In this document: positions 1 through 7,654 of the stretch, in pieces
Layout: every line of letters begins with the position of its first letter
How positions within the stretch are numbered: the first letter of the stretch is position 1
Origin: VFBF01 sp034440275
Lineage (GTDB): Bacteria > Pseudomonadota > Alphaproteobacteria > Caulobacterales > Aquidulcibacteraceae
Direction of reading: 5' to 3'
Length of the DNA: 13,768 bases
Assembly: GCA_034440275.1 (NCBI GenBank)
Contig: JAWXBS010000147.1
Span: 1-13,768 of the forward strand
Notes under the pieces: model-generated
What the model saw: the letters and a program-made list of their open reading frames with translations, nothing else
What the model was told of the DNA's origin: nothing
Database searches by the model: none
Made by a program: the position numbers and the translations under genes

Positions 1-70
1 AATGGGGCTCTGGACCCGCGAACAGATCTTGCCGGTGGCGGAAAGACTGGCGAAGACGTTCCTCGCCTGA
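1..70 (+). CDS. 3' end of an unidentified gene upstream of dut (partial)
   Basis: An open frame entering from the left edge (codons from base 2) ends at TGA 68-70. The visible C-terminus is about 22 residues and contains LWTREQILPVAERLAK, an amphipathic helix-like tail. It ends 20 bases before dut on the same strand, so the two are probably co-transcribed. In many alphaproteobacteria the gene before dut is coaBC, whose product often ends in a similar helix of the VAxRLA type, but this stretch is too short to identify. The frame is supported only by its position and its fit with dut; the identity is open. Confidence 0.4.
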   Translation, partial: MGLWTREQILPVAERLAKTFLA

Positions 71-90
71 GAATCGCGTAAAGCGACGCC

Positions 91-546
91 ATGACCCTCA
101 CGATCAAAGTCCGCCGTCTGCCGCACAATGGCGATCTGCCGCTCCCCGCCTACGAGACCGAGCAATCCGCGGGCATGGATCTCCGCGCCGCCGTCGCGGA
201 GGATGCGCCGGTGACGTTGCAGCCGGGCGCGCGCGGCCTGATTCCGACCGGACTGGCGATCGCGCTGCCGCCGGGTTTCGAGGCGCAGGTGCGCCCGCGT
301 TCGGGGCTCGCACTCAAGCACGGCATTACGTGCCTCAACTCGCCGGGCACGGTGGACGCAGACTATCGCGGCGAACTGGCGGTGATCCTCGTCAACCTCG
401 GGCAGGAACCGTTCGTCATCAAACGCGGCGAACGCATCGCGCAGATGGTCATCGCGCCAGTGACGCAGGGTTCGTTCGTTGTTGTGGAAACGCTGGACGA
501 GACAGCGCGCGGCGCCGGCGGCTTTGGGTCTACCGGCCAATCCTAA
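91..546 (+). CDS. dut: Deoxyuridine 5'-triphosphate nucleotidohydrolase (dUTPase)
   Basis: The enzyme hydrolyses dUTP to dUMP and pyrophosphate in the cytoplasm, keeping uracil out of DNA and supplying dUMP for thymidylate synthesis. At 151 aa it has the normal length of the homotrimeric family. All five dUTPase motifs are visible: AGMDLRAA (27-34), RPRSGLALKHGI (68-79), NSPGTVDADYRGEL (83-96) with the catalytic Asp at 89, GERIAQMVIAPV (113-124), and the glycine-rich C-terminal arm ARGAGGFGSTG (139-149) that closes over the substrate. The ATG at 91 has only a weak purine stretch upstream. The preceding frame ends 20 bases earlier, so dut is probably the distal gene of a short operon. Its stop lies 15 bases from the stop of the convergent membrane protein gene. 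Identification is secure. Confidence 0.97.
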   Translation: MTLTIKVRRLPHNGDLPLPAYETEQSAGMDLRAAVAEDAPVTLQPGARGLIPTGLAIALPPGFEAQVRPRSGLALKHGITCLNSPGTVDADYRGELAVILVNLGQEPFVIKRGERIAQMVIAPVTQGSFVVVETLDETARGAGGFGSTGQS

Positions 547-561
547 GGACTGGGGGCCTGA

Positions 562-1095
562 TCAGAACGCCACGCGGTTGAAGAAGCTCGCGACCATGGC
601 CGCGCCGAAGGGCGCAGACAGCAGCAACGCCTGGAGCGCAATGTTCATGACCGTCGTGAACCAGCGCCCGAAGCCGAGCGCGAGCACGACGAGCACGCCC
701 GTGAACACGCCTGCCAGCGGCAGGAGTTGCGCGCTGACTTCCGGCAGGAAGACGCCGGCGGTCGCCGCCATGGCGCTCAGGTGCATGAGGACGACCAGCA
801 CGACCGCCGCCCAGTGCAAGTGACGCGACGCCTTGCGCGCCAGCAGAATGGCGCCGGCCATGGAGGCGATGGCGATCACCGGGACAAGGGCCGGATGGAC
901 GGCCGCAGCAATCATCGCGGAGGCCACGCCCACGCCCGCGCCCACCGACGCGTAGCCGAACAAGAGCGCCAGGCGATCCTGCACCTTCACGTCGCCGTCG
1001 AGCACCGCAGCGCGGCTGAACCGATTGGGAACGACTTGAACACGCATGGGGGGAAGGCTTGCGCGCACCGCTGGAAGCTCACCTTCGAATGCCAT
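562..1095 (-). CDS. Polytopic membrane protein of unknown function (177 aa)
   Basis: I do not recognise the family. The N-terminal 40 or so residues are hydrophilic and predicted cytoplasmic. About five hydrophobic segments follow, near residues 42-64, 67-86, 94-116, 122-142 and 149-171, and the protein ends in FFNRVAF. The frame is open further upstream to 1161, but the ATG at 1095 is preferred because GAGGGA lies 7 bases before it. A later ATG at 1047 has no Shine-Dalgarno sequence. The gene converges on dut and is divergent from the AsmA gene, so its promoter must lie between 1096 and 1256; no clear -35/-10 pair is visible there. An inner-membrane location is inferred from hydrophobicity. 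There is no catalytic motif to suggest a function. Confidence 0.75.
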   Translation of the reverse strand: MAFEGELPAVRASLPPMRVQVVPNRFSRAAVLDGDVKVQDRLALLFGYASVGAGVGVASAMIAAAVHPALVPVIAIASMAGAILLARKASRHLHWAAVVLVVLMHLSAMAATAGVFLPEVSAQLLPLAGVFTGVLVVLALGFGRWFTTVMNIALQALLLSAPFGAAMVASFFNRVAF

Positions 1096-1256
1096 AGCTA
1101 GTTCCCTCGAGCCGCCGGTTGAAGCATTGGCGATCCGATGGTGAGAACGCGGCGACGGCACAGCGGTTTCGTGAGAGCGAAGAGTTTGCCGCCCGGGGGG
1201 GCGCCGAACCCGGCTGGCCGTGCTAAATGCGCCGCAAATACGCGTCGAGGGCTTCC

Positions 1257-3230
1257 ATGCGCCGCATCCTGATCGTCATCGCCCTCCTGCTCGCCGCCCT
1301 GCTGGCGGGGATCACCGCCTTCTTCGTCTTCTTCCCGAAGGACCTCGCCGTCGCCGAGTTGAAGAAGCAGGTGCAGGCCTCCACGGGGCGGACGCTGGAG
1401 ATTGCCGGGCCCGTGGACCTGACGATCTGGCCGGCGCTCGGCATCTCGGCCTCGGATGTGACGCTCTCCAATCCCGCGGGCTTCGACGGCGCGCCGTTCC
1501 TGGCGTCGAAGAAGCTCGTCTTCGCGGTGGCTCCGATTCCGCTGCTGAAAGGCGATATCGAGGTGCACAGCCTAATCCTCGACCAGCCCGCCTTCACGAT
1601 GATCGCCAAGAAGGACGGCGCGGCGAACTGGACGTTCCCCGAACAACCTGCCGCCGACGGCCAACCGCAGAAGCTGAAATCGTTGCGCGTGGACGACATG
1701 CGCATCATCGACGGCACGCTGACCTTCATCGGCGCCGACGGCGTGCCGCTGGAGGCGTCGGACATTGATGCGGTTGTGGCGCTGGCGTCGCTGGAGGAGC
1801 CCGCGCAGATCGACGGCTCATGCACCTATAGCGGGCAGCAGCTCAACATCGGCGCGGCGGTCGCCAATCCGCGCGCCACGCTGGAGAAGGGCTCGACGCC
1901 CGTCCGCCTCACGCTCAGCGCGCCAGCCGTGAAGGGCACGCTCGACGGCGTCATGGACACGGCCACCGGCGCGATCAGCGGCAAGCTCGAAACGAATGGC
2001 GGCAGCGTGCGCGGTCTTCTGGCGTGGCTCGGTTCGCCGCTGCCGCCGGGACCGGGCTTCGGCGCGTTCGAGGTGAAGTCCGATCTCGCGGTGCTGGGCC
2101 CGCGCTACACCTTCACCAAGGGCGCCTACAAGGTCGACGCGACCACCGCGACCGGCGATCTCACCGTGACGGTCGCGGACAATGGCCGTCTCGCCGTCGC
2201 CGGCGGGCTCGCGATTCCGACGCTCGACACCAACCTCTACATTCCCGCCCCGCCCGCCGCCGCAGCAGGCGCGACCGGCGGCGTGAACACAGCGGCCGCC
2301 TGGGACGCCGCGCCCATGGACCTTGCTGGACTGCGGGCAATGGATGCGGATCTCTCGCTTTCGGTGAGCGATCTCCGCTTCCAGAAAATGCAGTTCACCG
2401 GCGCGCAACTGGCGCTGCGGCTCAACAATGGTGTCGCAGATGCGTGGCTGCAGCGCGTGTCGCTGTACGGCGGATCTGGCACGGCGCGGCTCGTCGTCGA
2501 CGGCAGCGGCGCGGCGGCGAAACTGCAGAGCCAGATCGACGTCTCCGGCATCGAGGCGCTGCCGCTACTCACCGCCGCGATCGGTTTCGACAAGATCGAG
2601 GGCAAGGGGCGGCTGAAAGCGACGCTCGCCGGGCAAGGCCGCTCGCAGGCGGAGATCATGCGCACGCTGGGCGGGACAGCATCGTTTGCATTCAATGACG
2701 GCGCGTGGCGGGGCGTGAATCTCGCGCAGATCGCGCGCACCGTGCAGGGCGCCATTTCCGGCGCGGCTGTCGGCTCTGCCGCAAAGACGGACTTCGCCGA
2801 ACTCGCCGCTGCGTTCACCGTGCAGAACGGCGCGGCGGTCACCAACGATCTGCGCCTGCTCAATCCGTTCGTGCGCCTCGACGGCGCGGGGATGATCGAT
2901 ATCGGCGCGCAGACCATCAACATGCGGCTCAGCCCTCGCGCGGTGCGCTCCATCGAAGGTCAGGGCGGGGCGGCGACCGCGCAGGGCATCGGCGTGCCGT
3001 TCAAGGTCTCGGGACCCTGGTCGAAGCCGGCGTTCGCGCCCGATCTCGGCAACCTCGTGCAGAACGAGGTGCAGCGCGCGCTGGAACGCAACAATCTGGG
3101 CGCAATCGGCAGTCTCATCAGCGGCCAGCAGAAGACAGCGACGCCGGCGACGGGCGCGCCGAAAGCCGAAGACCCCGCCGCGACGCCCGCACCGATCAAT
3201 CCGCTGGATCTGCTGCGCAGGAAGAAGTGA
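1257..3230 (+). CDS. AsmA-family envelope protein
   Basis: The protein has 657 aa. AsmA-like proteins are anchored in the inner membrane and extend into the periplasm. The family is linked to outer-membrane assembly and, in recent work on TamB/YhdP relatives, to phospholipid transport between membranes. Visible here are one N-terminal transmembrane helix (about residues 3-25), an AsmA N-terminal region of alternating beta-rich sequence, and the C-terminal AsmA signature GMIDIGAQTINMRLSPRAV (about 543-562). The protein ends in a Pro/Ala-rich, basic tail. The frame opens at ATG 1227, but ATG 1257 is preferred: GAGG sits about 7 bases upstream and the product then begins directly with the membrane helix. 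It is divergent from the membrane protein gene ending at 562. A run of seven G lies in the shared upstream region (1195-1201). The exact subfamily is uncertain. Confidence 0.88.
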   Translation: MRRILIVIALLLAALLAGITAFFVFFPKDLAVAELKKQVQASTGRTLEIAGPVDLTIWPALGISASDVTLSNPAGFDGAPFLASKKLVFAVAPIPLLKGDIEVHSLILDQPAFTMIAKKDGAANWTFPEQPAADGQPQKLKSLRVDDMRIIDGTLTFIGADGVPLEASDIDAVVALASLEEPAQIDGSCTYSGQQLNIGAAVANPRATLEKGSTPVRLTLSAPAVKGTLDGVMDTATGAISGKLETNGGSVRGLLAWLGSPLPPGPGFGAFEVKSDLAVLGPRYTFTKGAYKVDATTATGDLTVTVADNGRLAVAGGLAIPTLDTNLYIPAPPAAAAGATGGVNTAAAWDAAPMDLAGLRAMDADLSLSVSDLRFQKMQFTGAQLALRLNNGVADAWLQRVSLYGGSGTARLVVDGSGAAAKLQSQIDVSGIEALPLLTAAIGFDKIEGKGRLKATLAGQGRSQAEIMRTLGGTASFAFNDGAWRGVNLAQIARTVQGAISGAAVGSAAKTDFAELAAAFTVQNGAAVTNDLRLLNPFVRLDGAGMIDIGAQTINMRLSPRAVRSIEGQGGAATAQGIGVPFKVSGPWSKPAFAPDLGNLVQNEVQRALERNNLGAIGSLISGQQKTATPATGAPKAEDPAATPAPINPLDLLRRKK

Positions 3231-3255
3231 CGGCGGCGGCGACCGACAAGCGCCC

Positions 3256-3272
3256 CTGAACCCACCGTTCAG
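3256..3272. repeat. Small inverted repeat between the AsmA gene and cysK
   Basis: CTGAAC (3256-3261) and GTTCAG (3267-3272) form a perfect 6-base inverted repeat around a 5-base spacer in the 106-base gap before cysK. No T-run follows on the plus strand, so it is at best a weak terminator for the AsmA gene. It could equally be an operator half-site pair or chance. Confidence 0.3.
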
Positions 3273-3336
3273 CCGCAGGCGTTTCGCCGGGGCCGCGTCC
3301 GGCCTATCTTCCGTCCACAAGACACAAGGAGTTCCC

Positions 3337-4302
3337 ATGTCCACGAAGGGCGACCGCCGGATCGGCCACGGGCTGATCTACGACAACATCACCGAGACCA
3401 TCGGCAACACGCCCCTCGTGCGGCTCAACAAGCTCGCCAAGGCCCACGGCGTGAACGCCGAGATCATCGGCAAGCTCGAGTTCTTCAACCCCATCGCCTC
3501 CGTGAAGGACCGCATCGGCGTGTCGCTGATCGAAGACCTTGAAGCGCAGGGCAAGGTCGGCCCCGGCACGGTGCTGATCGAGCCGACGAGCGGCAACACC
3601 GGCATCGCGCTCGCCTTCGTCGCGGCGCAACGCGGCTATCGCCTCATCCTCGTCATGCCGGAGACGATGTCGATCGAGCGCCGCAAGATGCTGGCGTTTC
3701 TCGGCGCCGAACAGGTGGTGACACCGGGCCCTGAAGGCATGCGCGGCGCCATCGCCAAGGCCAACGATCTGCTCTCCTCGACGCCCAACGCAATCATGCC
3801 GCAACAGTTCGCCAACCCCGCCAACCCCGCGATCCACAAGCGCACGACGGCGGAGGAAATCTGGACCGACACGGGCGGCAAGCTCGACTTCTTCGTCTCC
3901 GGCGTCGGCACCGGCGGCACGATCACGGGCGTCGGTCAGGTGCTGAAGCCGCGCCTGCCGAATTTGAAGGTCATCGCGGTGGAGCCGGAAGCCTCCCCCG
4001 TCCTCTCCGGCGGCGCGCCAGGACCGCACAAGATCCAGGGCATCGGCGCAGGCTTTGTGCCGGACATTCTGGATCGCAGCGTCATCGACGAAGTGGTGCA
4101 GGTGACGAACGATGAGTGCTTTGCAGTCTCGCGCGAAGTCGCGCGTCTCGAAGGCGTGCCGGGCGGCATCTCCACGGGGGCGGCGCTCTCGGCGGCGCTC
4201 AAGATCGGCAAGCGCCCCGAGAACGCCGGCAAGCGCATCGTCGCGATCATACCGAGCTTCGCGGAGCGCTATCTGTCGACGGCGCTGTTTGAGGGGCTGT
4301 GA
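3337..4302 (+). CDS. cysK: Cysteine synthase A (O-acetylserine sulfhydrylase)
   Basis: This PLP enzyme makes L-cysteine from O-acetylserine and sulfide in the cytoplasm. The 321 aa match the family. Visible are the PLP lysine in SVKDR (Lys57), the substrate loop TSGNTG (84-89), the phosphate-binding GTGGT (191-195), HKIQGIGAGF (231-240) typical of CysK, and the C-terminal IPSFAERYLST. The conserved GISSGAA is GISTGAA here (Thr280), a mild substitution at the residue contacting the PLP ring nitrogen. The ATG has a strong Shine-Dalgarno AAGGAG (3326-3331) with 5-base spacing. It heads a tightly packed operon; its stop overlaps the GTG start of the next gene. Allosteric pairing with a serine acetyltransferase is known for the family, but no cysE is in the window. 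Confidence 0.95.
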   Translation: MSTKGDRRIGHGLIYDNITETIGNTPLVRLNKLAKAHGVNAEIIGKLEFFNPIASVKDRIGVSLIEDLEAQGKVGPGTVLIEPTSGNTGIALAFVAAQRGYRLILVMPETMSIERRKMLAFLGAEQVVTPGPEGMRGAIAKANDLLSSTPNAIMPQQFANPANPAIHKRTTAEEIWTDTGGKLDFFVSGVGTGGTITGVGQVLKPRLPNLKVIAVEPEASPVLSGGAPGPHKIQGIGAGFVPDILDRSVIDEVVQVTNDECFAVSREVARLEGVPGGISTGAALSAALKIGKRPENAGKRIVAIIPSFAERYLSTALFEGL

Positions 4303-4736
4303 CGCAGGTCGTCCGCCTCGATCACGATCTGCCGGAGAGTTTTGCAGCGCTCGACGCGACGGCGCGCGCGGAAGGTTATGACTTCCTCGCGCGTCTGGCG
4401 CGCAACTGGCGGGACGGCGCCTATCTCGGCGATGCGGACGCAAGCGTGTTCGGCGTTTACGGCGAGGGCGACCTCGTGGCCGTGGGCGCGCAGACCGCCG
4501 ATGAATATGATCCATCACCGGATCACCGCCGCATCCGCCATTTCTATGTGCATCCCGACACACGTCGCAGCGGCATCGGCACGACGCTGGCGGGCACGCT
4601 GATCCAGGAAGCCTTCCAGCTCGCGCCGCTGCTCCACCTGCGCGCCACGCATGTTCTGTCGGGTGCTTTCTGGGACTCGCTCGGCTTCGAACGGGTGGAT
4701 CGGCCAGACCGATCGCATAGACTTGTGCGCGTATGA
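4299..4736 (+). CDS. GNAT-family N-acetyltransferase
   Basis: The 145-aa product is a compact single-domain GNAT. Motif A is clear: a beta-strand HFYVHPDTRRSGIGTTLAGT (81-100) carries the RRSGIG pyrophosphate-binding loop for acetyl-CoA, followed by the helix TLIQEAF. The C-terminal FWDSLGFERVDR (124-135) is the usual motif B region. Start is GTG at 4299, overlapping the cysK stop as GTGA; its own TGA overlaps the next start as ATGA. These overlaps indicate translational coupling, so levels should track cysK. The substrate cannot be read from the sequence. An acyl acceptor related to amino acids is possible given the neighbour, but that is inference. Confidence 0.88.
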   Translation: MTQVVRLDHDLPESFAALDATARAEGYDFLARLARNWRDGAYLGDADASVFGVYGEGDLVAVGAQTADEYDPSPDHRRIRHFYVHPDTRRSGIGTTLAGTLIQEAFQLAPLLHLRATHVLSGAFWDSLGFERVDRPDRSHRLVRV

Positions 4737-5506
4737 CCGCCCTCACCTCCGACGATCTCGAACGCTTCTCGCGCCACATCCTGCTGAAGGAAATCGGCGG
4801 GCCGGGGCAGCAGCGCCTGAAGGCGGCGCATGTGGCGATCGTGGGCCTCGGCGGGCTCGGCGCGCCGGCGGCGATGTATCTGGCGGCGGCGGGCGTCGGG
4901 AAACTGACGCTGATCGACGACGATGGCGTGTCTCTCTCGAACCTGCAGCGGCAGATCCTCTATCGCACAGGCGATGTGCGGCAGTTGAAGGCGTTCGTCG
5001 GCCGCGATGCGCTCGCTGCCTTGAATCCCGCCGTGGAAATCAATCCCGTCGCCGTTCAACTCGATGCGATGAAAGCCGAGCGCCTGCTCACTGGCGCCGA
5101 CATCGTCCTCGACGGCACCGATGATTTCGACACGCGTTTTGCGGTGAACGATGCGTGCCATGCGCTCGGCATTCTGCTGGTGTCCGGCGCCGTCGGGCGA
5201 TGGGATGGTCAGGTCGGCGTGTTCGCTTCCGGCACGACGAAACTTGCGCCCGCCGATGAACGCCTGCCCTGCTACCGCTGCTTCGTGCCGGAAGAGCCGC
5301 CGCAGGCAGAGCACTGCTCCGAAGTCGGCGTCGTCGGCGCATTGACGGGAGTCATCGGATCGATGATGGCGCTGGAAGCGATCAAGATCATTGCGCGCGC
5401 CGGTGAGACGCTTGCGGGGCGAGTATTTCTCTTCGACGGATTGAAGGCCGAAGCGCGCACCGTGCGCCTCAAACCAGATCCCGCCTGCCCGGTGTGCGCG
5501 TCATGA
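4733..5506 (+). CDS. moeB: MoeB/ThiF-type E1-like adenylyltransferase (HesA/MoeB/ThiF family)
   Basis: These enzymes use ATP to adenylate the C-terminal Gly-Gly of a ubiquitin-like sulfur carrier (MoaD for molybdopterin, ThiS for thiamine thiazole). The 257 aa correspond to the plain E1 domain without a rhodanese extension. Visible: GLGGLG nucleotide loop (38-43), acidic strand LIDDD (60-64), SNLQRQILY (69-77), GTDDFDTRF (128-136), zinc cysteines CYRC (180-183) and CPVC (252-255). Cys195 lies 12 residues after the first pair, matching the ThiF cysteine that carries persulfide. Start ATG 4733 overlaps the GNAT stop; the stop overlaps the next start as ATGA. MoeB and ThiF cannot be told apart by sequence here, and no moaD, thiS or thiG is nearby, so the symbol is provisional. 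Confidence 0.88.
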   Translation: MTALTSDDLERFSRHILLKEIGGPGQQRLKAAHVAIVGLGGLGAPAAMYLAAAGVGKLTLIDDDGVSLSNLQRQILYRTGDVRQLKAFVGRDALAALNPAVEINPVAVQLDAMKAERLLTGADIVLDGTDDFDTRFAVNDACHALGILLVSGAVGRWDGQVGVFASGTTKLAPADERLPCYRCFVPEEPPQAEHCSEVGVVGALTGVIGSMMALEAIKIIARAGETLAGRVFLFDGLKAEARTVRLKPDPACPVCAS

Positions 5507-6114
5507 GCATGGAGCCAGTCTGGCGCGAAGCGCTGCTGCGCGCGGTGGAGAAGGACTACGAGACGCGCGCGCGTCTGGTCCACGAAGGCGCGCTGTTCGA
5601 CGGCTACAACGCCGAGATGGAAGCCGTGCATCTGGAAAACGCCGCGCTCCTTGAGCAGGTGTTCGACGCCATCGGCTGGCCTGATCGCGGACGCCTGGAA
5701 GACGATGGCGCGGCGGCGGCGTTCCTCATCCTGCAACACGCGATCAGCCGACCCGACGTGCAGCGACGCGGCCTCGCGCTCATGCTCGACGCCATCCCGC
5801 GCGGCGACGCCAACATGATGGATGCGGCTTATCTCTCGGACCGCATCGCGGTGTTTGAGGGCCGCCCGCAGCTCTACGGCACTCAGTTCGACTGGTTCGA
5901 CGGCGCACTCTCACCCGCGCCGATCGCCGACCCCGACGATGTGGAGCGCCGCCGCGCATCGGTCGGCCTCCCGCCGCTGGCCGAAGTCACCGCCTATCAC
6001 CGCGCCAACGCGATCGAGGAAGGCGCCGGCCCTCCGCCCGACATAGACTCGCGCAAGGCAGGCTTCGAGGCCTGGGCCCGCCGGGTTGGCTGGCGACAGG
6101 AGCCCCCAAGCTAG
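5503..6114 (+). CDS. DUF6624-type protein of unknown function
   Basis: The product has 203 aa and is soluble, with no signal peptide or membrane segment. The pattern fits the DUF6624 family: an aromatic Trp-Pro segment (IGWPDRG), AFLILQHAI, a DRIAVFEGRPQLYGTQ block (about 113-128), and the end RRASVGLPPLAEV (about 149-161). The biochemical role of that family is not known. ATG 5503 is chosen because it overlaps the TGA of the E1-like gene as ATGA, like the junctions before it; a GTG at 5494 in the same frame is less likely. It is the last gene of the coupled cysK operon. The gap to the next gene is 48 bases with no strong terminator. Confidence 0.72.
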   Translation: MSMEPVWREALLRAVEKDYETRARLVHEGALFDGYNAEMEAVHLENAALLEQVFDAIGWPDRGRLEDDGAAAAFLILQHAISRPDVQRRGLALMLDAIPRGDANMMDAAYLSDRIAVFEGRPQLYGTQFDWFDGALSPAPIADPDDVERRRASVGLPPLAEVTAYHRANAIEEGAGPPPDIDSRKAGFEAWARRVGWRQEPPS

Positions 6115-6162
6115 GAGCCGCGGTCCTTTCCTGCTTTATGGGCAGAAAAACCGGAGGGGATG

Positions 6163-7167
6163 ATGCGGAAAATCGTGCTGCTGGTGCTGGGCGTGATCGT
6201 CGGCATCCTCGTTGGCGGCGTGGCGCTGCTCTGGCGCGGCGACATTACCTACGCGACCCTCGACAAGACCTATGCGAGCCCGGCGTCCAAGTTCATCGAC
6301 ATGGGCGGCGGCGTCGAAGCGCACTGGCGCGACGAGGGCAACCCCAACGGCCGCCCGATCCTGCTGATCCACGGTTTCTCGGCGTCGCTGCACACATGGG
6401 AGCCTTGGGTGCGCGAACTCGGCGGCGAGTACCGCCTCGTAAGCGTCGACCTTCCCGGTCACGGCCTTACGCGCACGCCGAAGAACTATCAGCCCAGCAT
6501 CGAGGGCTATTCCGATTTCATCGACGCCTTCATGGGCAAGATCGATCTCGATCACGCGATGGTCGTGGGATCTTCGATGGGTGGCAACACGGCGTGGATG
6601 ACGGCGCTGCGCCATCCGGCCCGCGTGGATTCACTTGTGCTGGTCGGCGCGTCCGGCTGGCCGCATGAGGGCGCCGATGACGAAGAAGAGCCGGCCGTGT
6701 TCAAGCTGCTGCGCACGCCGGTGATCGGACCGCTGATGACCAATCTCGACAGCACGCGCCTCGTGCGTGGCGGACTTGAGGCCTCGTTCGTGAACAAGGC
6801 GCTGGTCGATGATGCGATGGTGGCGCGCTATGTGGACATGGCGCGCGCGCCGAACCATCGCCCGGTGCTGATCTCCATCACCACCAACCGCGACAACCGC
6901 GCGGTGGCGACAAAGGACGCGCTCTCGAAGATCACAGCGCCGACCCTGATCCTGCACGGCGCGGAGGACAATCTCGTGCCCGTCGCGGGCGCGACGCTGT
7001 TCGAGCAGGCCATCCCCGGCGCGACGGCCGTGATCTACGAGAACATCGGCCATGTGCCACAGGAAGAAATCCCGGCGCGGAGTGCGCAAGACCTGCGCAC
7101 CTTCCTGCATCGCATGGAGCCGGAGCCGGTAGCCGGCGTGCCGCTCTCAGCGGCGGTGCCGGACTAG
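6163..7167 (+). CDS. Membrane-anchored alpha/beta hydrolase
   Basis: The 334-aa protein is a serine hydrolase of the alpha/beta fold (esterase/lipase or epoxide-hydrolase-like group). Numbering from ATG 6163: one N-terminal transmembrane helix (about 3-24), oxyanion-hole HGFSAS (70-75), nucleophile elbow GSSMG with Ser138, acidic residue in GAEDNLVP (Asp269) and catalytic His297 in IGHVPQEE. The catalytic domain would lie on the periplasmic side if only the N-terminus is cytoplasmic; this is inferred. Two tandem ATGs occur at 6160 and 6163. GGAGG at 6153-6157 is 5 bases from the second but only 2 from the first, so the second is preferred. The substrate is not evident. The 48-base spacing from the DUF6624 gene allows co-transcription. 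Confidence 0.9.
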   Translation: MRKIVLLVLGVIVGILVGGVALLWRGDITYATLDKTYASPASKFIDMGGGVEAHWRDEGNPNGRPILLIHGFSASLHTWEPWVRELGGEYRLVSVDLPGHGLTRTPKNYQPSIEGYSDFIDAFMGKIDLDHAMVVGSSMGGNTAWMTALRHPARVDSLVLVGASGWPHEGADDEEEPAVFKLLRTPVIGPLMTNLDSTRLVRGGLEASFVNKALVDDAMVARYVDMARAPNHRPVLISITTNRDNRAVATKDALSKITAPTLILHGAEDNLVPVAGATLFEQAIPGATAVIYENIGHVPQEEIPARSAQDLRTFLHRMEPEPVAGVPLSAAVPD

Positions 7168-7181
7168 GCGATCACGTCTTC

Positions 7182-7196
7182 GCGCAGGCGCTGCGC
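7182..7196. repeat. Short hairpin between convergent genes
   Basis: GCGCAG (7182-7187) and CTGCGC (7191-7196) give a perfect 6-base-pair stem with a 3-base loop, 14 bases past the hydrolase stop and before the end of the convergent GFA gene. It is well placed to act as a terminator, but there is no T-run on either strand, so the role is uncertain. Confidence 0.35.
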
Positions 7197-7248
7197 ACGA
7201 CCTGCCAATCCGCATCGGAGAGCGCCACTGCAGTCGTGGGCGCCGAGA

Positions 7249-7643
7249 TCAGCCGACGGGCGGATGGCGATCGAAGGCGGGAAGCGCGTCGGCGCCATGC
7301 ATCCACGAAATTCGATCGGCGGTCTGGATGTGAACTGGCTGCGGCGCGGCGTTGGGGTCGTCGAGCGTCGCGCTCTGCACATCGACGATTCCGGCGAGCG
7401 TCACGTCGTTGCGATAGTAGAGCATGTCAGGCAGAAATAGCGCCGACCGTGCTCCGATGAGGCGTATTCCGCGACCACGCCTTCCGTGACGCGAAAGATC
7501 GCCTCGGGCAGCATGAGCCAGCCCACCATCGGCGCGCCGGCGTGACGGCGGCAGTCGGTGCAGTGACAGAGGGCGTGGGCGATCGGCTCTCCATCGATTT
7601 CGTAACGGGCCGCGCCGCAGTGGCATCCTCCTGTGGCACGCAT
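7249..7643 (-). pseudogene. GFA-family (CENP-V/GFA domain) zinc protein, disrupted by a frameshift deletion
   Basis: GFA proteins are small zinc-binding proteins related to glutathione-dependent formaldehyde-activating enzyme. The first part, from ATG 7643 with GGGAG upstream, keeps the zinc cysteines: GCHCG (Cys7, Cys9), CHCTDC (Cys26, 28, 31) and YFCLTC (Cys71, 74). It then runs into a stop at 7399-7401 after 80 aa. A second frame continues the family sequence as LYYRNDVTLAGIVDVQSATL and on to RISWMHG and a stop at 7249-7251. Family members read CxxCGTxLYYRN across this point. A loss of 10 bases at about 7421/7422, removing G-T-x and part of the Leu codon, would restore a 134-aa protein exactly. 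The start is 11 bases after the hydroxyacid dehydrogenase stop, so the two share a transcript. The lesion could be real decay or an assembly error. Confidence 0.85.
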
Positions 7644-7654
7644 CGCGTCACTCC

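Noticed and set aside
1195..1201. Run of seven G upstream of the AsmA gene, possible phase-variable tract
   Set aside because: It is short, lies about 55 bases before the chosen start and outside any obvious promoter element, so it is unremarkable in GC-rich DNA.
3304..4779. 491-codon open frame on the minus strand across cysK and the GNAT gene
   Set aside because: It is antisense to two secure genes, its product is Arg/His/Asp-rich without any family motif, and such mirror frames are common in GC-rich DNA.
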